Origin: an uncultured Eubacteriales bacterium
Lineage (GTDB): Bacteria > Bacillota > Clostridia > Monoglobales > Monoglobaceae
NCBI GenBank assembly: GCA_900555375.1
Contig: USLC01000009.1
Coordinates: forward strand, 1 to 13,995
DNA: 13,995 bases
Reading direction: 5' to 3'
In this document: positions 6,529 to 13,248 of the stretch, in pieces
How the letters are laid out: every line of letters begins with the position of its first letter
How positions within the stretch are numbered: the stretch's first letter is position 1
Position numbers and translations under genes: made by a program
The notes under the pieces: model-generated
Seen by the model: only the letters and a program-made list of their open reading frames with translations
The model's database searches: none
Told to the model about the DNA's origin: nothing

Positions 6529-7797
6529 TTATTCATTTTCTTTATTGTCTTCCTGCTGCTCACTCGGATGGCAAAGCACCTTTACCTCTTCAATACGATG
6601 ATTGTCAACCTTCGCAACCGTTACGGTCATATTTTCATAGTCAAAGCTTTCGCCCTTCTCGGGAACCTTTTCAAGCTTCTCCATTACCCAGCCGCTCAAA
6701 GATGTGCTCTCCGACTCTGCATCGATGGAAAAATACTCGCAGAAATCGTCAAAGTCCATATGTCCGCTTACAAGATATATATCCTTGCCACACTTACGGA
6801 CGGGCTCGATTACCTCATCGTGCTCATCCCATATTTCACCCACAATTTCCTCCAGAATATCCTCCATAGTGACGATTCCGTAAGTTCCGCCGTACTCGTC
6901 AAGAACAACTGCAAGGTGAGACTTGCTTTTTTGCAGCTTTTGAAGCATCTCATTGATTTTCTCGTTGCGGAGAACAAATATTACGGGTGTGATTATGTCC
7001 TCAACGCGCTTACCCGTGATACCCTTGGCAGTATAAAAATCCTTTATGTGAATCGCCCCGACAATGTTGTCGATATTTTCGCTGTAGACAAGTATGCGCG
7101 AAAACTTTGAGGTGGAAAACACCTCTGCGATTTCGTCCTTGCCCGCATCAATCGATACCGCCTCAAGATCAACCCTGTGCGTAAGAATATCCTCTGCCTC
7201 GATTCCCGTGAACTCTATTACGTTTTTTAAAAGCTCGCCCTCGTTTTCATCGATTGCCCCGTCCTGCTGAACCTCATCAACCAGCAGTCTCAGCTCTTCC
7301 TGAGACATCTTTGTCTCGGCATTTAAGTGAAATATTTTTGCAAGCAGCGCTTTCCACGCGGAAAACAAAACGTTTATCGGCGTAAGAATGATGATAAGCA
7401 GCCTTAAAAACGGCGCGGAAAACACAGCGAACTGCTCGGGGCAGTCTTTGGCTATGCTCTTGGGCGAAATCTCGCCGAAAATCAGCACCGCTATTGTAAT
7501 AATAATTGTCGAATACGTGGCGCCCGCTTCTCCCCCGCACAGCTTTACAAAAAATACCGTGCCGAGCGACGCAAGCGAGATATTTACTATATTATTTCCG
7601 ACCAAAACGGTGGATATAAGCTTGTCGTAATTTTCTGACAGAGCAAGAGCGGTTGCCGCCCTCTTGTCGCCGTTTTCGGCAAGCATACGCAGTCTGGTCT
7701 TGTTAAGTGACGAATATGCGGTTTCGGTAGCGGAAAAGTATGCTGAAAAAACAAGCAGTATAACCATTGCCGCAACGTACGAAAAATAATTTTCCAT
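6529..7797 (-). CDS. Hemolysin-family (CNNM/HlyC/CorC) membrane protein with CBS pair
   Basis: A 422-residue protein of standard family layout. A CNNM (DUF21) transmembrane domain covers about residues 1-175 (FSATETAYSSLNKTRL near the start; VLVGNNIVNIS; FGEISPKSIAK). A CBS pair follows at about 195-315 (DILTHRVDLEAV; VVLDEYGGTYGIVTMEDILEEIVGEI), then a CorC_HlyC domain at about 335-412. Relatives (CNNM in animals, CorC, MpfA and YhdP in bacteria) are linked to Mg2+ or Co2+ efflux and sometimes to Na+ exchange; the old name hemolysin is probably misleading. The ATG at 7797 has GGAG at 7811-7814, a long 13-base spacing, so translation may be weak. It is the first full-size gene after a strong promoter and a 39-codon small ORF, and the transporter gene follows after 26 bases. 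Mg2+ transport is inferred from family only. Confidence 0.92.
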   Translation of the reverse strand: MENYFSYVAAMVILLVFSAYFSATETAYSSLNKTRLRMLAENGDKRAATALALSENYDKLISTVLVGNNIVNISLASLGTVFFVKLCGGEAGATYSTIIITIAVLIFGEISPKSIAKDCPEQFAVFSAPFLRLLIIILTPINVLFSAWKALLAKIFHLNAETKMSQEELRLLVDEVQQDGAIDENEGELLKNVIEFTGIEAEDILTHRVDLEAVSIDAGKDEIAEVFSTSKFSRILVYSENIDNIVGAIHIKDFYTAKGITGKRVEDIITPVIFVLRNEKINEMLQKLQKSKSHLAVVLDEYGGTYGIVTMEDILEEIVGEIWDEHDEVIEPVRKCGKDIYLVSGHMDFDDFCEYFSIDAESESTSLSGWVMEKLEKVPEKGESFDYENMTVTVAKVDNHRIEEVKVLCHPSEQQEDNKENE

Positions 7798-7817
7798 TAA
7801 AATATACCATCTCCGTT

Positions 7818-7833
7818 AAAAATATTTATTTTT
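7818..7833 (-). promoter_or_regulatory. A/U hairpin just upstream of the CorC-family ribosome binding site
   Basis: AAAAAT (7818-7823) and ATTTTT (7828-7833) form a 6-bp all-A/U hairpin with a 4-base loop, three bases before the GGAG of the CorC-family gene. It would be weak and temperature-sensitive. Chance formation in an A/T-rich gap is possible. Confidence 0.2.
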
Positions 7834-7847
7834 CTTTAAAACCTATG

Positions 7848-7967
7848 CTAAATACGCAAAAAGACACATTTGCTCTGCAAACAAACTGCACAGCGCAAAT
7901 ATGCCGTCATCAAAGAAAAAGGTATATTAAACTTATTACCGTTTGTGTCACTGTCGTCAGAATCCAT
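7848..7967 (-). CDS. Small ORF, 39 residues, candidate leader peptide of the CorC-family operon
   Basis: An ATG at 7967 opens 39 codons ending in TAG at 7848. The ribosome binding site is excellent: GGGGAG (7976-7981) with an 8-base spacer, better than that of the CorC-family gene downstream. The peptide starts MDSDDSDTNGNK, then a hydrophobic stretch with IPFSLM, and ends with three cysteines (RCAVCLQSKC, C26, C29, C34) and FLRI. It matches no family I recognise and is too short for a membrane protein with confidence. It starts about 27 nt after the predicted transcript start and stops 50 bases before the CorC-family start. The acidic N-terminus and a hairpin in its last third suggest a regulatory leader peptide; a free small protein or a chance ORF are alternatives. 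Confidence 0.45.
   Translation of the reverse strand: MDSDDSDTNGNKFNIPFSLMTAYLRCAVCLQSKCVFLRI
7858..7899 (-). promoter_or_regulatory. Hairpin with short U-run inside the small ORF, attenuator-like
   Basis: In the transcript, TTTGC (7895-7899) pairs with GCAAA (7869-7873). After one mismatch, CTGTG (7889-7893) pairs with TGCAG (7875-7879), including two G-U pairs, around a 9-base loop. Five T's follow at 7858-7862 after a 6-base gap. The gap makes it a poor intrinsic terminator. Its position inside a translated leader is what makes it notable. Confidence 0.25.
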
Positions 7968-8000
7968 TTTCTTTTCTCCCCTCGGCATAAATATAGGTAT

Positions 8001-8029
8001 ATGATATCATAAATCCGTATAAATGTCAA
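8001..8029 (-). promoter_or_regulatory. Strong sigma-A promoter of the CorC-family operon
   Basis: A consensus TTGACA (8024-8029) is followed after exactly 17 bases by TATCAT (8001-8006) on the minus strand, predicting a start near 7994. The leader to the CorC-family ATG is about 197 nt and contains the small ORF. This is the only good promoter I found for the run of genes down to rdgB. Confidence 0.8.
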
Positions 8030-8050
8030 TCAATAGTTTATCTTTAAATA

Positions 8051-8070
8051 TAACAAATTGGTAACAAATT
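8051..8070. repeat. Direct repeat TAACAAATT with 11-bp period upstream of the CorC-family promoter
   Basis: TAACAAATT occurs at 8051-8059 and again at 8062-8070, one helical turn apart, upstream of the -35 box at 8024-8029. The longer form GGTAACAAATT (8060-8070) recurs inverted at 13193-13203, upstream of the SLH gene promoter. It could be a binding site, but the A/T-rich context weakens the case. Confidence 0.3.
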
Positions 8071-8071
8071 C

Positions 8072-8119
8072 AAAAAACACCGTTTTGCGCCGCGGCTTTC
8101 GGGCATCAAAACGGTGTTT
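8072..8119 (-). terminator. Intrinsic terminator of the pheS-pheT-ireB operon
   Basis: A perfect 13-bp stem, AAACACCGTTTTG (8075-8087) with CAAAACGGTGTTT (8107-8119), lies 8 bases after the ireB stop codon. On the minus strand it runs into six T's (8072-8077, partly within the stem). It separates this operon from the CorC-family promoter about 45 bases further on. Confidence 0.9.
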
Positions 8120-8127
8120 ACACTCAC

Positions 8128-8421
8128 TTATTTGTTGTCGGCTGTCTCGTCTGTGTTATGCTCAACATAAAACGTGACAAGCTCTTCCAGTATTTCATCT
8201 CTTTCCAGACGGCGAATCAAGCTTCGCGCGCTGTTATGAGACGTAATATAGGAGGGGTCTCCCGACAGGATATAGCCCACAATCTGATTTATGGGATTGT
8301 AGCCCTTTTCTTTCAAGGCATTATGAACCCTTATCAGAATTTCGTGAGGCTCCATCGGCTTTTCAGCCTTTACATCGAATTTTACCGTATTTCCGAAATC
8401 ATTGTTTTTATTAAAATCCAT
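8128..8421 (-). CDS. ireB: IreB family regulatory phosphoprotein (UPF0297/DUF965, YrzL-like)
   Basis: A 97-residue cytoplasmic protein. The core EKGYNPINQIVGYILSGDPSYITSHNSARSLIRRLERDEILEELV (residues 38-82) contains the nearly invariant GYNPxNQxVGYxxSGDP segment. In Enterococcus faecalis, IreB is a small dimeric substrate of the PASTA kinase IreK and affects cephalosporin resistance. From memory it is phosphorylated on two N-terminal threonines (T4, T7). Aligning NTVKFD here with ETVRFN there keeps the second (T12) but puts glycine at the first, so only one site may exist. The start at 8421 has GGTG 8 bases upstream. It follows pheT by 44 bases and is last in the operon; the common alaS-ireB-ruvX arrangement is absent. 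Family assignment is firm; the regulatory role is extrapolated. Confidence 0.94.
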   Translation of the reverse strand: MDFNKNNDFGNTVKFDVKAEKPMEPHEILIRVHNALKEKGYNPINQIVGYILSGDPSYITSHNSARSLIRRLERDEILEELVTFYVEHNTDETADNK

Positions 8422-8465
8422 ATGCTTTCACCAATGCCTTTCTTTTTTATTATTAAACCCCGAAT

Positions 8466-10829
8466 CTATCTGAGCTTCGCGCCGAGCTTATCCTCAAGCT
8501 CTTTCAATATCTTTTCGGTAACGGGGTTTACATCATCATCGGTCAGGGTCTTGTCTGCCCCTCTGAATATAACCGAAAACGCAACGCTCTTTTTGCCGTG
8601 TCCGACCTGAACGCCCTCATAGATATCAAACAATTTATAATCCTCGATTATATTTGCCCTGTGCTCTTTAATAATTTTTGCTATCTCTCCCACTTCAACC
8701 TCTTTGTCAACGGTAACGGCTATATCGCGCGTTATCGCAGGGAACTTCGGCAGAGCCTTATAGTGCTTGCTCATATCAAACAGCTTAACTATTGCCTCAA
8801 AATCTATGAATGCGGCATAAACCTCCGCATCGATTTTAAAGTTTGCACATACGGACGGATGAATCTGTCCTATCACGCCAAGGCTTTCGCCGCTTGCCGA
8901 AACACTTGCGCAGCGGCCGCCGTGGAATGTGGGGTTATCCTTGCAGGCAGAAAATTCATAGTCGTGTATTCCCACCGTATCAAGAAGATTCTCGACTATG
9001 CCCTTTATATCGTAAAAGTCACACTCTCCGTACATTCCCGCCGCAATCACCTTTGTCTCTGCGGGGAGAGGCTCGCCGGAAATCGGGGTAAACACGGTTC
9101 CTATCTCAAACACCGCCGCCTGCGGATTTCTGCGCGTGTAGTTGGTGCGCAGTATCTTCATAACAGACGAGGTCATATCCGTTCTCATAACGCTGTTCTC
9201 TTCTCCGAGAGGATTGGTTATGCGCACAAAGTTATTTCTGCTGTCATCCTCGGGAATTCTTACCATCGCGTTTTCCTTCGGGTCGATAAAAGAATAGGTT
9301 ATTATCTCATAAAGTCCCGACTCGGCAAGTTCGGTTCTGACGGTGTCTTCAAGCTTCTGAACGGGAGTCTTTCCGCCCGCAACCATCTCGCCGCGCATAA
9401 GAGTTGTCGGAATTTTTTCGTATCCGTAAATTCTTGCAACCTCTTCGGCTATATCCGCCATTCCCTCAATATCCGCTCTGAAAGTCGGAACGCTGACGTG
9501 TCCGCCCTCAACCTTAAATTCAAGACGGGCAAGCATCTCAATCATATCCGCCTCGGGAATTTCCATACCCAAAAACTTATTCATTTTTTCGGGTTCAAAT
9601 GGCAGAACCTTCACGTGTTTCTTTATCGGATATTCGTCTATTACTCCGCCTACAACCTCACCTGCGCCAAACTCGTTCATAAGCTCACAGGCGCGGTTAA
9701 TCGCATTTAAGCAGTTTTCGGTATCAAGACCCTTTTCAAACAGCGCAGACGCGTCGGTTCTCATTCCGAGAGCCTTTGCGCCCTTGCGGACAGCCGCCGC
9801 ATTGAAGGTTGCCGATTCAAACAAAACCGTTGTTGTCGCATCGCAAACCTCTGAATTTGCGCCGCCCATAACGCCCGCAACACCTATTGCGCGCTTTTCA
9901 TCGGCTATAACTATCATAGCCGAGCCGAGGGTTCTCGGCTGGTCGTCAAGCGTTTCAAGCTTTTCGCCCTCTTCGGCGTTTCTTACAATAATTTTTTTGC
10001 CCTCAACGTGGTCAAGGTCATATGCGTGCATAGGCTGACCGTACTCAAGCATAATATAATTTGTTATGTCAACAACATTGTTTATCGCACGTATTCCGCA
10101 CGCTTTAAGCCTTTTTTGCATCCACTCGGGCGAGGGGGCAATCTTTACATTTTTTACAACTCTGCCCACATAACGGCTGCAAAGGTCGGTATTTTTAATC
10201 TCGACCGAGGCATAGTCTGCCGCGTTTTCGGAATTTTCTTTAACCTCGGGCGTATGAACCGAAAAGGGACGGTTAAACGTTGCCGCCGTCTCACGCGCAA
10301 GACCGATAATGCTCATACAATCGGGGCGGTTTGAGGTAATCTCAAACTCTGCAATGTCCTCATCCAGGCCGAGGACCTTAACTATATCCTCGCCAATCGG
10401 CGTGTCATCGGGAAGAATAAGGATTCCCGTTGCTCTTTCCTCTGAAATTCCAAGCTCATCGGTAGAGCACATCATACCAAAGCTTTCCACGCCGCGGAGC
10501 TTTCCCTTTGTAATTTTAACCCCTCCGGGAAGCGTGCTTTTATGCTTTGCGACAGGGACAACCGCCCCCTCAAAAACATTTTTCGCCCCGGTAACGATCT
10601 GAGTCGGCTCTCCCTCGCCGACATCAACCTTGCACACAACAAGCTTGTCCGCATCGGGGTGTTTGTCTATCTTAACAATTTTACCCGTAACAACATTTTT
10701 AAATTCCGAAGCGGCATTTTCGATGCCCTCCACGATAGAACCCGACATCGTCATTTTGTGCATATATTCCGCAGGCTCGATGCCGTCTGTATTCATATAA
10801 TCTTTAAGCCAAGATAATGGTAACTTCAT
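8466..10829 (-). CDS. pheT: Phenylalanine--tRNA ligase beta subunit
   Basis: A 787-residue protein, within the usual 785-805 range for bacterial PheT. With PheS it forms the alpha2-beta2 enzyme that charges tRNA-Phe. Domains in order: an EMAP-like tRNA-binding domain at about 43-150 (HPDADKLVVCKVDVG), the B3/4 editing domain at about 213-385 (AINNVVDITNYIMLEYGQPMH; GVMGG), the B5 domain at about 405-475 (SVPTFRADIEGMADIAEEVARIYGYEKIP), the catalytic-like core, and an anticodon-binding FDX-ACB domain at about 692-787 (FPAITRDIAVTVD). It begins MKLPLSWLKDY like other PheT proteins, with AGGAGGG eight bases before the ATG. It lies 20 bases after pheS, so translation is probably coupled. No truncation or missing domain is seen. 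Confidence 0.98.
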   Translation of the reverse strand: MKLPLSWLKDYMNTDGIEPAEYMHKMTMSGSIVEGIENAASEFKNVVTGKIVKIDKHPDADKLVVCKVDVGEGEPTQIVTGAKNVFEGAVVPVAKHKSTLPGGVKITKGKLRGVESFGMMCSTDELGISEERATGILILPDDTPIGEDIVKVLGLDEDIAEFEITSNRPDCMSIIGLARETAATFNRPFSVHTPEVKENSENAADYASVEIKNTDLCSRYVGRVVKNVKIAPSPEWMQKRLKACGIRAINNVVDITNYIMLEYGQPMHAYDLDHVEGKKIIVRNAEEGEKLETLDDQPRTLGSAMIVIADEKRAIGVAGVMGGANSEVCDATTTVLFESATFNAAAVRKGAKALGMRTDASALFEKGLDTENCLNAINRACELMNEFGAGEVVGGVIDEYPIKKHVKVLPFEPEKMNKFLGMEIPEADMIEMLARLEFKVEGGHVSVPTFRADIEGMADIAEEVARIYGYEKIPTTLMRGEMVAGGKTPVQKLEDTVRTELAESGLYEIITYSFIDPKENAMVRIPEDDSRNNFVRITNPLGEENSVMRTDMTSSVMKILRTNYTRRNPQAAVFEIGTVFTPISGEPLPAETKVIAAGMYGECDFYDIKGIVENLLDTVGIHDYEFSACKDNPTFHGGRCASVSASGESLGVIGQIHPSVCANFKIDAEVYAAFIDFEAIVKLFDMSKHYKALPKFPAITRDIAVTVDKEVEVGEIAKIIKEHRANIIEDYKLFDIYEGVQVGHGKKSVAFSVIFRGADKTLTDDDVNPVTEKILKELEDKLGAKLR

Positions 10830-10849
10830 CTGTATAACCCTCCTATTCC

Positions 10850-11869
10850 TTAAAACTGGCTGAGAAAACGAACGTCATTCTCATAGTACAAGCGCATATC
10901 GGTAACGTCGTAACGGAACTGCGTTACACGCTCGAGGCCTATACCAAAGGCAAATCCCGAGTAAACGTCGGGGTCTATGCCGCAGTTTTGAAGAACCTTG
11001 GGGTGAACCATTCCGCAGCCGAGGATTTCTATCCAGCCTTCGCCCTTACAGATACGGCAGCCTTCTCCGCCGCAGTTAAAGCACGAGATATCAACCTCTG
11101 CGCTCGGCTCTGTAAACGGAAAGTGGTGCGGACGGAAGCGCAGCCGCGTATTTTCACCGTACAGCTTTTTTGCAAAAAGCTCAAGCGTACCCTTAAGGTC
11201 AGCCATTGTGATTCCCTTATCTATAACCAATCCCTCTACCTGATGGAATACCGGCGAATGGGTCGCGTCAACCGCGTCGCTTCTGTATACACGGCCGGGG
11301 GAAATAATTCTGATAGGCGGCTTCTGCTTTTCCATCGTCCTGACCTGAACAGGCGAGGTCTGCGTTCTTAAAACCACATTATCGTTTATATAAAAGGTAT
11401 CCTGCGTATCTCTTGCCGGGTGGTCCTTGGGGATATTAAGCGCCTCAAAATTATAATAGTCCAGCTCAACCTCGGGGCCGTCCACGATAGAAAATCCCAT
11501 ACCGATAAATATATCCTTAAGGTCGTCAAGAACCGATGTCAGCGGATGCTTGCCGCCCTTCTTCGGACGGTTGCCCGGAATGGTAACGTCAATTGTTTCG
11601 TCTTTTATTTTCTGCTCTTCCGCGGCGGCAAGAAGCTTCTCCTTCTGCTCGTCAAGTGCAGAGCCGATAAAATCACGCACCTCGTTGGCAAGCTGACCGA
11701 TTTTGGGTCTGTCCTCGGGCGAGAGTGCGCCCATTCCCTTCATAACGGCGGTAAGCTCTCCCTTTTTGCCGAGGAACTTAACTCTGAGTTCTTCGAGGGT
11801 GTCGAGTGTTTTGGCAGAGCTTAAGGCTTCTTCTGCCATAGATTTTATCTTTGCCAATTTTTCTTTCAT
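10850..11869 (-). CDS. pheS: Phenylalanine--tRNA ligase alpha subunit
   Basis: A 339-residue protein of standard length. It carries the class II aminoacylation site of phenylalanyl-tRNA synthetase. An N-terminal coiled-coil arm (about 1-90) precedes the catalytic core: RTQTSPVQVR (168-177), GRVYRSDAVDATHSPVFHQVEG (192-213), RFRPHHFPFTEPSAEVD (244-260) and the motif 3 GIGLER (309-314). A C263-x2-C266-x4-C271-x2-C274 cluster, common in clostridial PheS, looks like a zinc site. The start at 11869 (MKEKLAK) has AGGGATGA at good spacing. An in-frame ATG at 11881 would overlap that site and make a 343-residue protein with an unusual N-terminus. It is the first gene of the operon, with a short leader and no T-box. 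Confidence 0.98.
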   Translation of the reverse strand: MKEKLAKIKSMAEEALSSAKTLDTLEELRVKFLGKKGELTAVMKGMGALSPEDRPKIGQLANEVRDFIGSALDEQKEKLLAAAEEQKIKDETIDVTIPGNRPKKGGKHPLTSVLDDLKDIFIGMGFSIVDGPEVELDYYNFEALNIPKDHPARDTQDTFYINDNVVLRTQTSPVQVRTMEKQKPPIRIISPGRVYRSDAVDATHSPVFHQVEGLVIDKGITMADLKGTLELFAKKLYGENTRLRFRPHHFPFTEPSAEVDISCFNCGGEGCRICKGEGWIEILGCGMVHPKVLQNCGIDPDVYSGFAFGIGLERVTQFRYDVTDMRLYYENDVRFLSQF

Positions 11870-11909
11870 AGGTAAAATCATCCCTTATTATAATATTTCA
11901 ATGATTATA

Positions 11910-11938
11910 ATAATAACACAAATTTATCATTATTACAA
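11910..11938 (-). promoter_or_regulatory. Sigma-A promoter of the pheS-pheT-ireB operon
   Basis: On the minus strand TTGTAA (11933-11938) is followed after 17 bases by TATTAT (11910-11915). A perfect TATAAT overlaps just downstream (11904-11909) but has no -35 box at proper spacing. The leader to the pheS ATG is only about 35 nt. No T-box sequence (AGGGTGG-ACCGCG type) occurs between the promoter and pheS or in the upstream gap. Confidence 0.62.
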
Positions 11939-11960
11939 GTGAATTTACAAATTATTTAAG

Positions 11961-12006
11961 ATTTTTATAATAAAATAAGGCTTTCGCGATGCAAAAACCT
12001 TATTTT
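11961..12006 (-). terminator. Intrinsic terminator of the SLH protein gene
   Basis: AAAATAAGG (11972-11980) and CCTTATTTT (11998-12006) form a 9-bp stem, with further pairing possible inside the 17-base loop (GC around GAT). On the minus strand the stem runs into a T-rich tract. It starts about 70 bases after the SLH stop codon and about 35 bases before the pheS promoter, isolating the two units. Confidence 0.75.
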
Positions 12007-12074
12007 GTTGAGTATTTTGTCAATTTATCCTGCGGCAAGTGTAAAATCCGTATAACACAAGTCCCGGGTAGGTG

Positions 12075-13097
12075 TTATCTTCCGCCGAATTTTACGGTAG
12101 AAATTGTCTCAAGCGGAAATTCTTTCGACTTTCCGTCCATAATCACAAACAGCTCTTCATCGTCCGAAGACTGCTTCATAAGAGGAAGGTCAAGCGTGGC
12201 GTTTATAAGCCTTGCCGCGGTTTCTCTTGTTACGTCGGCATATGCTGCGCTTCCGTCTTTTATAAGTCCGTACCGCTCTGCCGCTTTAATATATCCGTCG
12301 GGATATCCGCCGTTTAACTCCGCAAATCTGTCATATCCCGTAAGGCTCATCATAACCTTTATAATCTCGTTTGTATCGGCAACGCTGTCGGGCGAAAATG
12401 TTCCGTCCGCATTTCCTTTCATTATTCCAAGCTTATTCGCCGCCGCAACATAAGGATATGCCCAATCCTCTTTTGAAACATCGGTGAAGGGCGCCTCGGT
12501 CTCATCGGTGACAGCGCCGTCATCCGCGGTCAGCTTAACCGCGATTTTCGCAAGCTCGGCACGGGTTAAAAGCCTAATCGGTTCAAAATCACCGTTCTCA
12601 TCGCCGACCATAATTTCAAGCTCTTTTAAGCGGTTTATCGCCGCCCGCGTCTCGGGTGACGGAAATGACGAAACAGACGCCGCGGTCTCGTCTATGTATG
12701 CGATATGAACAGTATTTGTTTTCTTGTCTTCGTAATCTTTAAGAACGCCGTTGTCGATATATATTTTTATCCACGGCTGACTTCCGTCCGTGAAGGCGTC
12801 CAAATCGGGCGAGAAGTACTCTTTGACCGAAACACCCGTCTCATCATCTATCAAAAACATTAAGTTTTCGTTTGCGGGTTTTTCACCCTCAAAATCAATC
12901 TCCGATTTAAAGGTAATCGCCCCCGTTGCTTCGTCTTTATGTACATCATAGCCTTTTACCATCGTCCACGAATAATTCTCAAAGTTATGATATTTTTCCT
13001 TTTCGGCGGGGTCGGTAACGGGTCTTGCCAAAGCCGTGCCCGAAAGCATTAACATTCCGCAGACAGCGGCAACCGTTCTCTTAAAATTCTTGTTCAC
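12075..13097 (-). CDS. Secreted S-layer homology (SLH) domain protein
   Basis: A 340-residue protein from a GTG start at 13097, with GGAGGAG seven bases upstream. The frame stays open up to 13181, but that extension overlaps the promoter boxes and lacks a ribosome binding site. A signal peptide is clear: NKNFKR, hydrophobic VAAVCGMLMLSGTALA, likely cleaved after A24. Residues 25-145 form an acidic region with no domain I recognise. Three SLH units follow: about 146-190 (ending LLTRAELAKIAVKL), 203-253 (FTDVSKEDWAYPYVAAANKLG, GNADGTFSPD, with DTNE replacing the usual TRAE) and 258-305 (GYPDGYIKAAERYGLI, DVTRETAARL). SLH domains bind pyruvylated secondary wall polysaccharide, so the protein is probably attached to the cell wall. 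A short tail (306-340) ends the protein. Its ligand or catalytic function is unknown. It is monocistronic. Confidence 0.88.
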   Translation of the reverse strand: MNKNFKRTVAAVCGMLMLSGTALARPVTDPAEKEKYHNFENYSWTMVKGYDVHKDEATGAITFKSEIDFEGEKPANENLMFLIDDETGVSVKEYFSPDLDAFTDGSQPWIKIYIDNGVLKDYEDKKTNTVHIAYIDETAASVSSFPSPETRAAINRLKELEIMVGDENGDFEPIRLLTRAELAKIAVKLTADDGAVTDETEAPFTDVSKEDWAYPYVAAANKLGIMKGNADGTFSPDSVADTNEIIKVMMSLTGYDRFAELNGGYPDGYIKAAERYGLIKDGSAAYADVTRETAARLINATLDLPLMKQSSDDEELFVIMDGKSKEFPLETISTVKFGGR

Positions 13098-13152
13098 AAT
13101 AATTCTCCTCCAATCAATTATATTAACGGATATTGCTTTTATATTTTTGTAA

Positions 13153-13181
13153 ATTATAGCACAATTTAATAAAAAATACAA
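13153..13181 (-). promoter_or_regulatory. Sigma-A promoter of the SLH protein gene
   Basis: TTGTAT (13176-13181) is followed after 17 bases by a perfect TATAAT (13153-13158) on the minus strand. The predicted start near 13146 gives a leader of about 49 nt before the GTG at 13097. Its position excludes an upstream start codon for the SLH gene. Confidence 0.78.
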
Positions 13182-13248
13182 TATCTTCTGATAATTTGTT
13201 ACCTAAATTTAACATTTAAATAAGTTTTATCCGCATAACAAACCTTTT

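Noticed and set aside
7798..7994. An M-box or other known riboswitch in the CorC-family leader
   Set aside because: I recognise no conserved riboswitch core, and most of the leader is taken up by the small ORF. A covariance-model search would be needed to exclude it fully.
8598..9710. A 370-codon open frame on the plus strand opposite pheT
   Set aside because: It lies entirely antisense to a complete, well-conserved pheT, and its product resembles no family.
11870..11881. Upstream ATG start for pheS at 11881
   Set aside because: Its only purine-rich site directly touches the ATG, while the ATG at 11869 has proper spacing and gives the usual 339 residues.
13098..13181. N-terminal extension of the SLH protein to 13181
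   Set aside because: It would run through the -35 and -10 boxes of the promoter and place the signal peptide inside the protein.
13204..13248. A terminator after the ABC transporter gene
   Set aside because: The best hairpin (AAGGTTT with AAACTT) has a bulge, only 6 weak pairs and no clean T-run.
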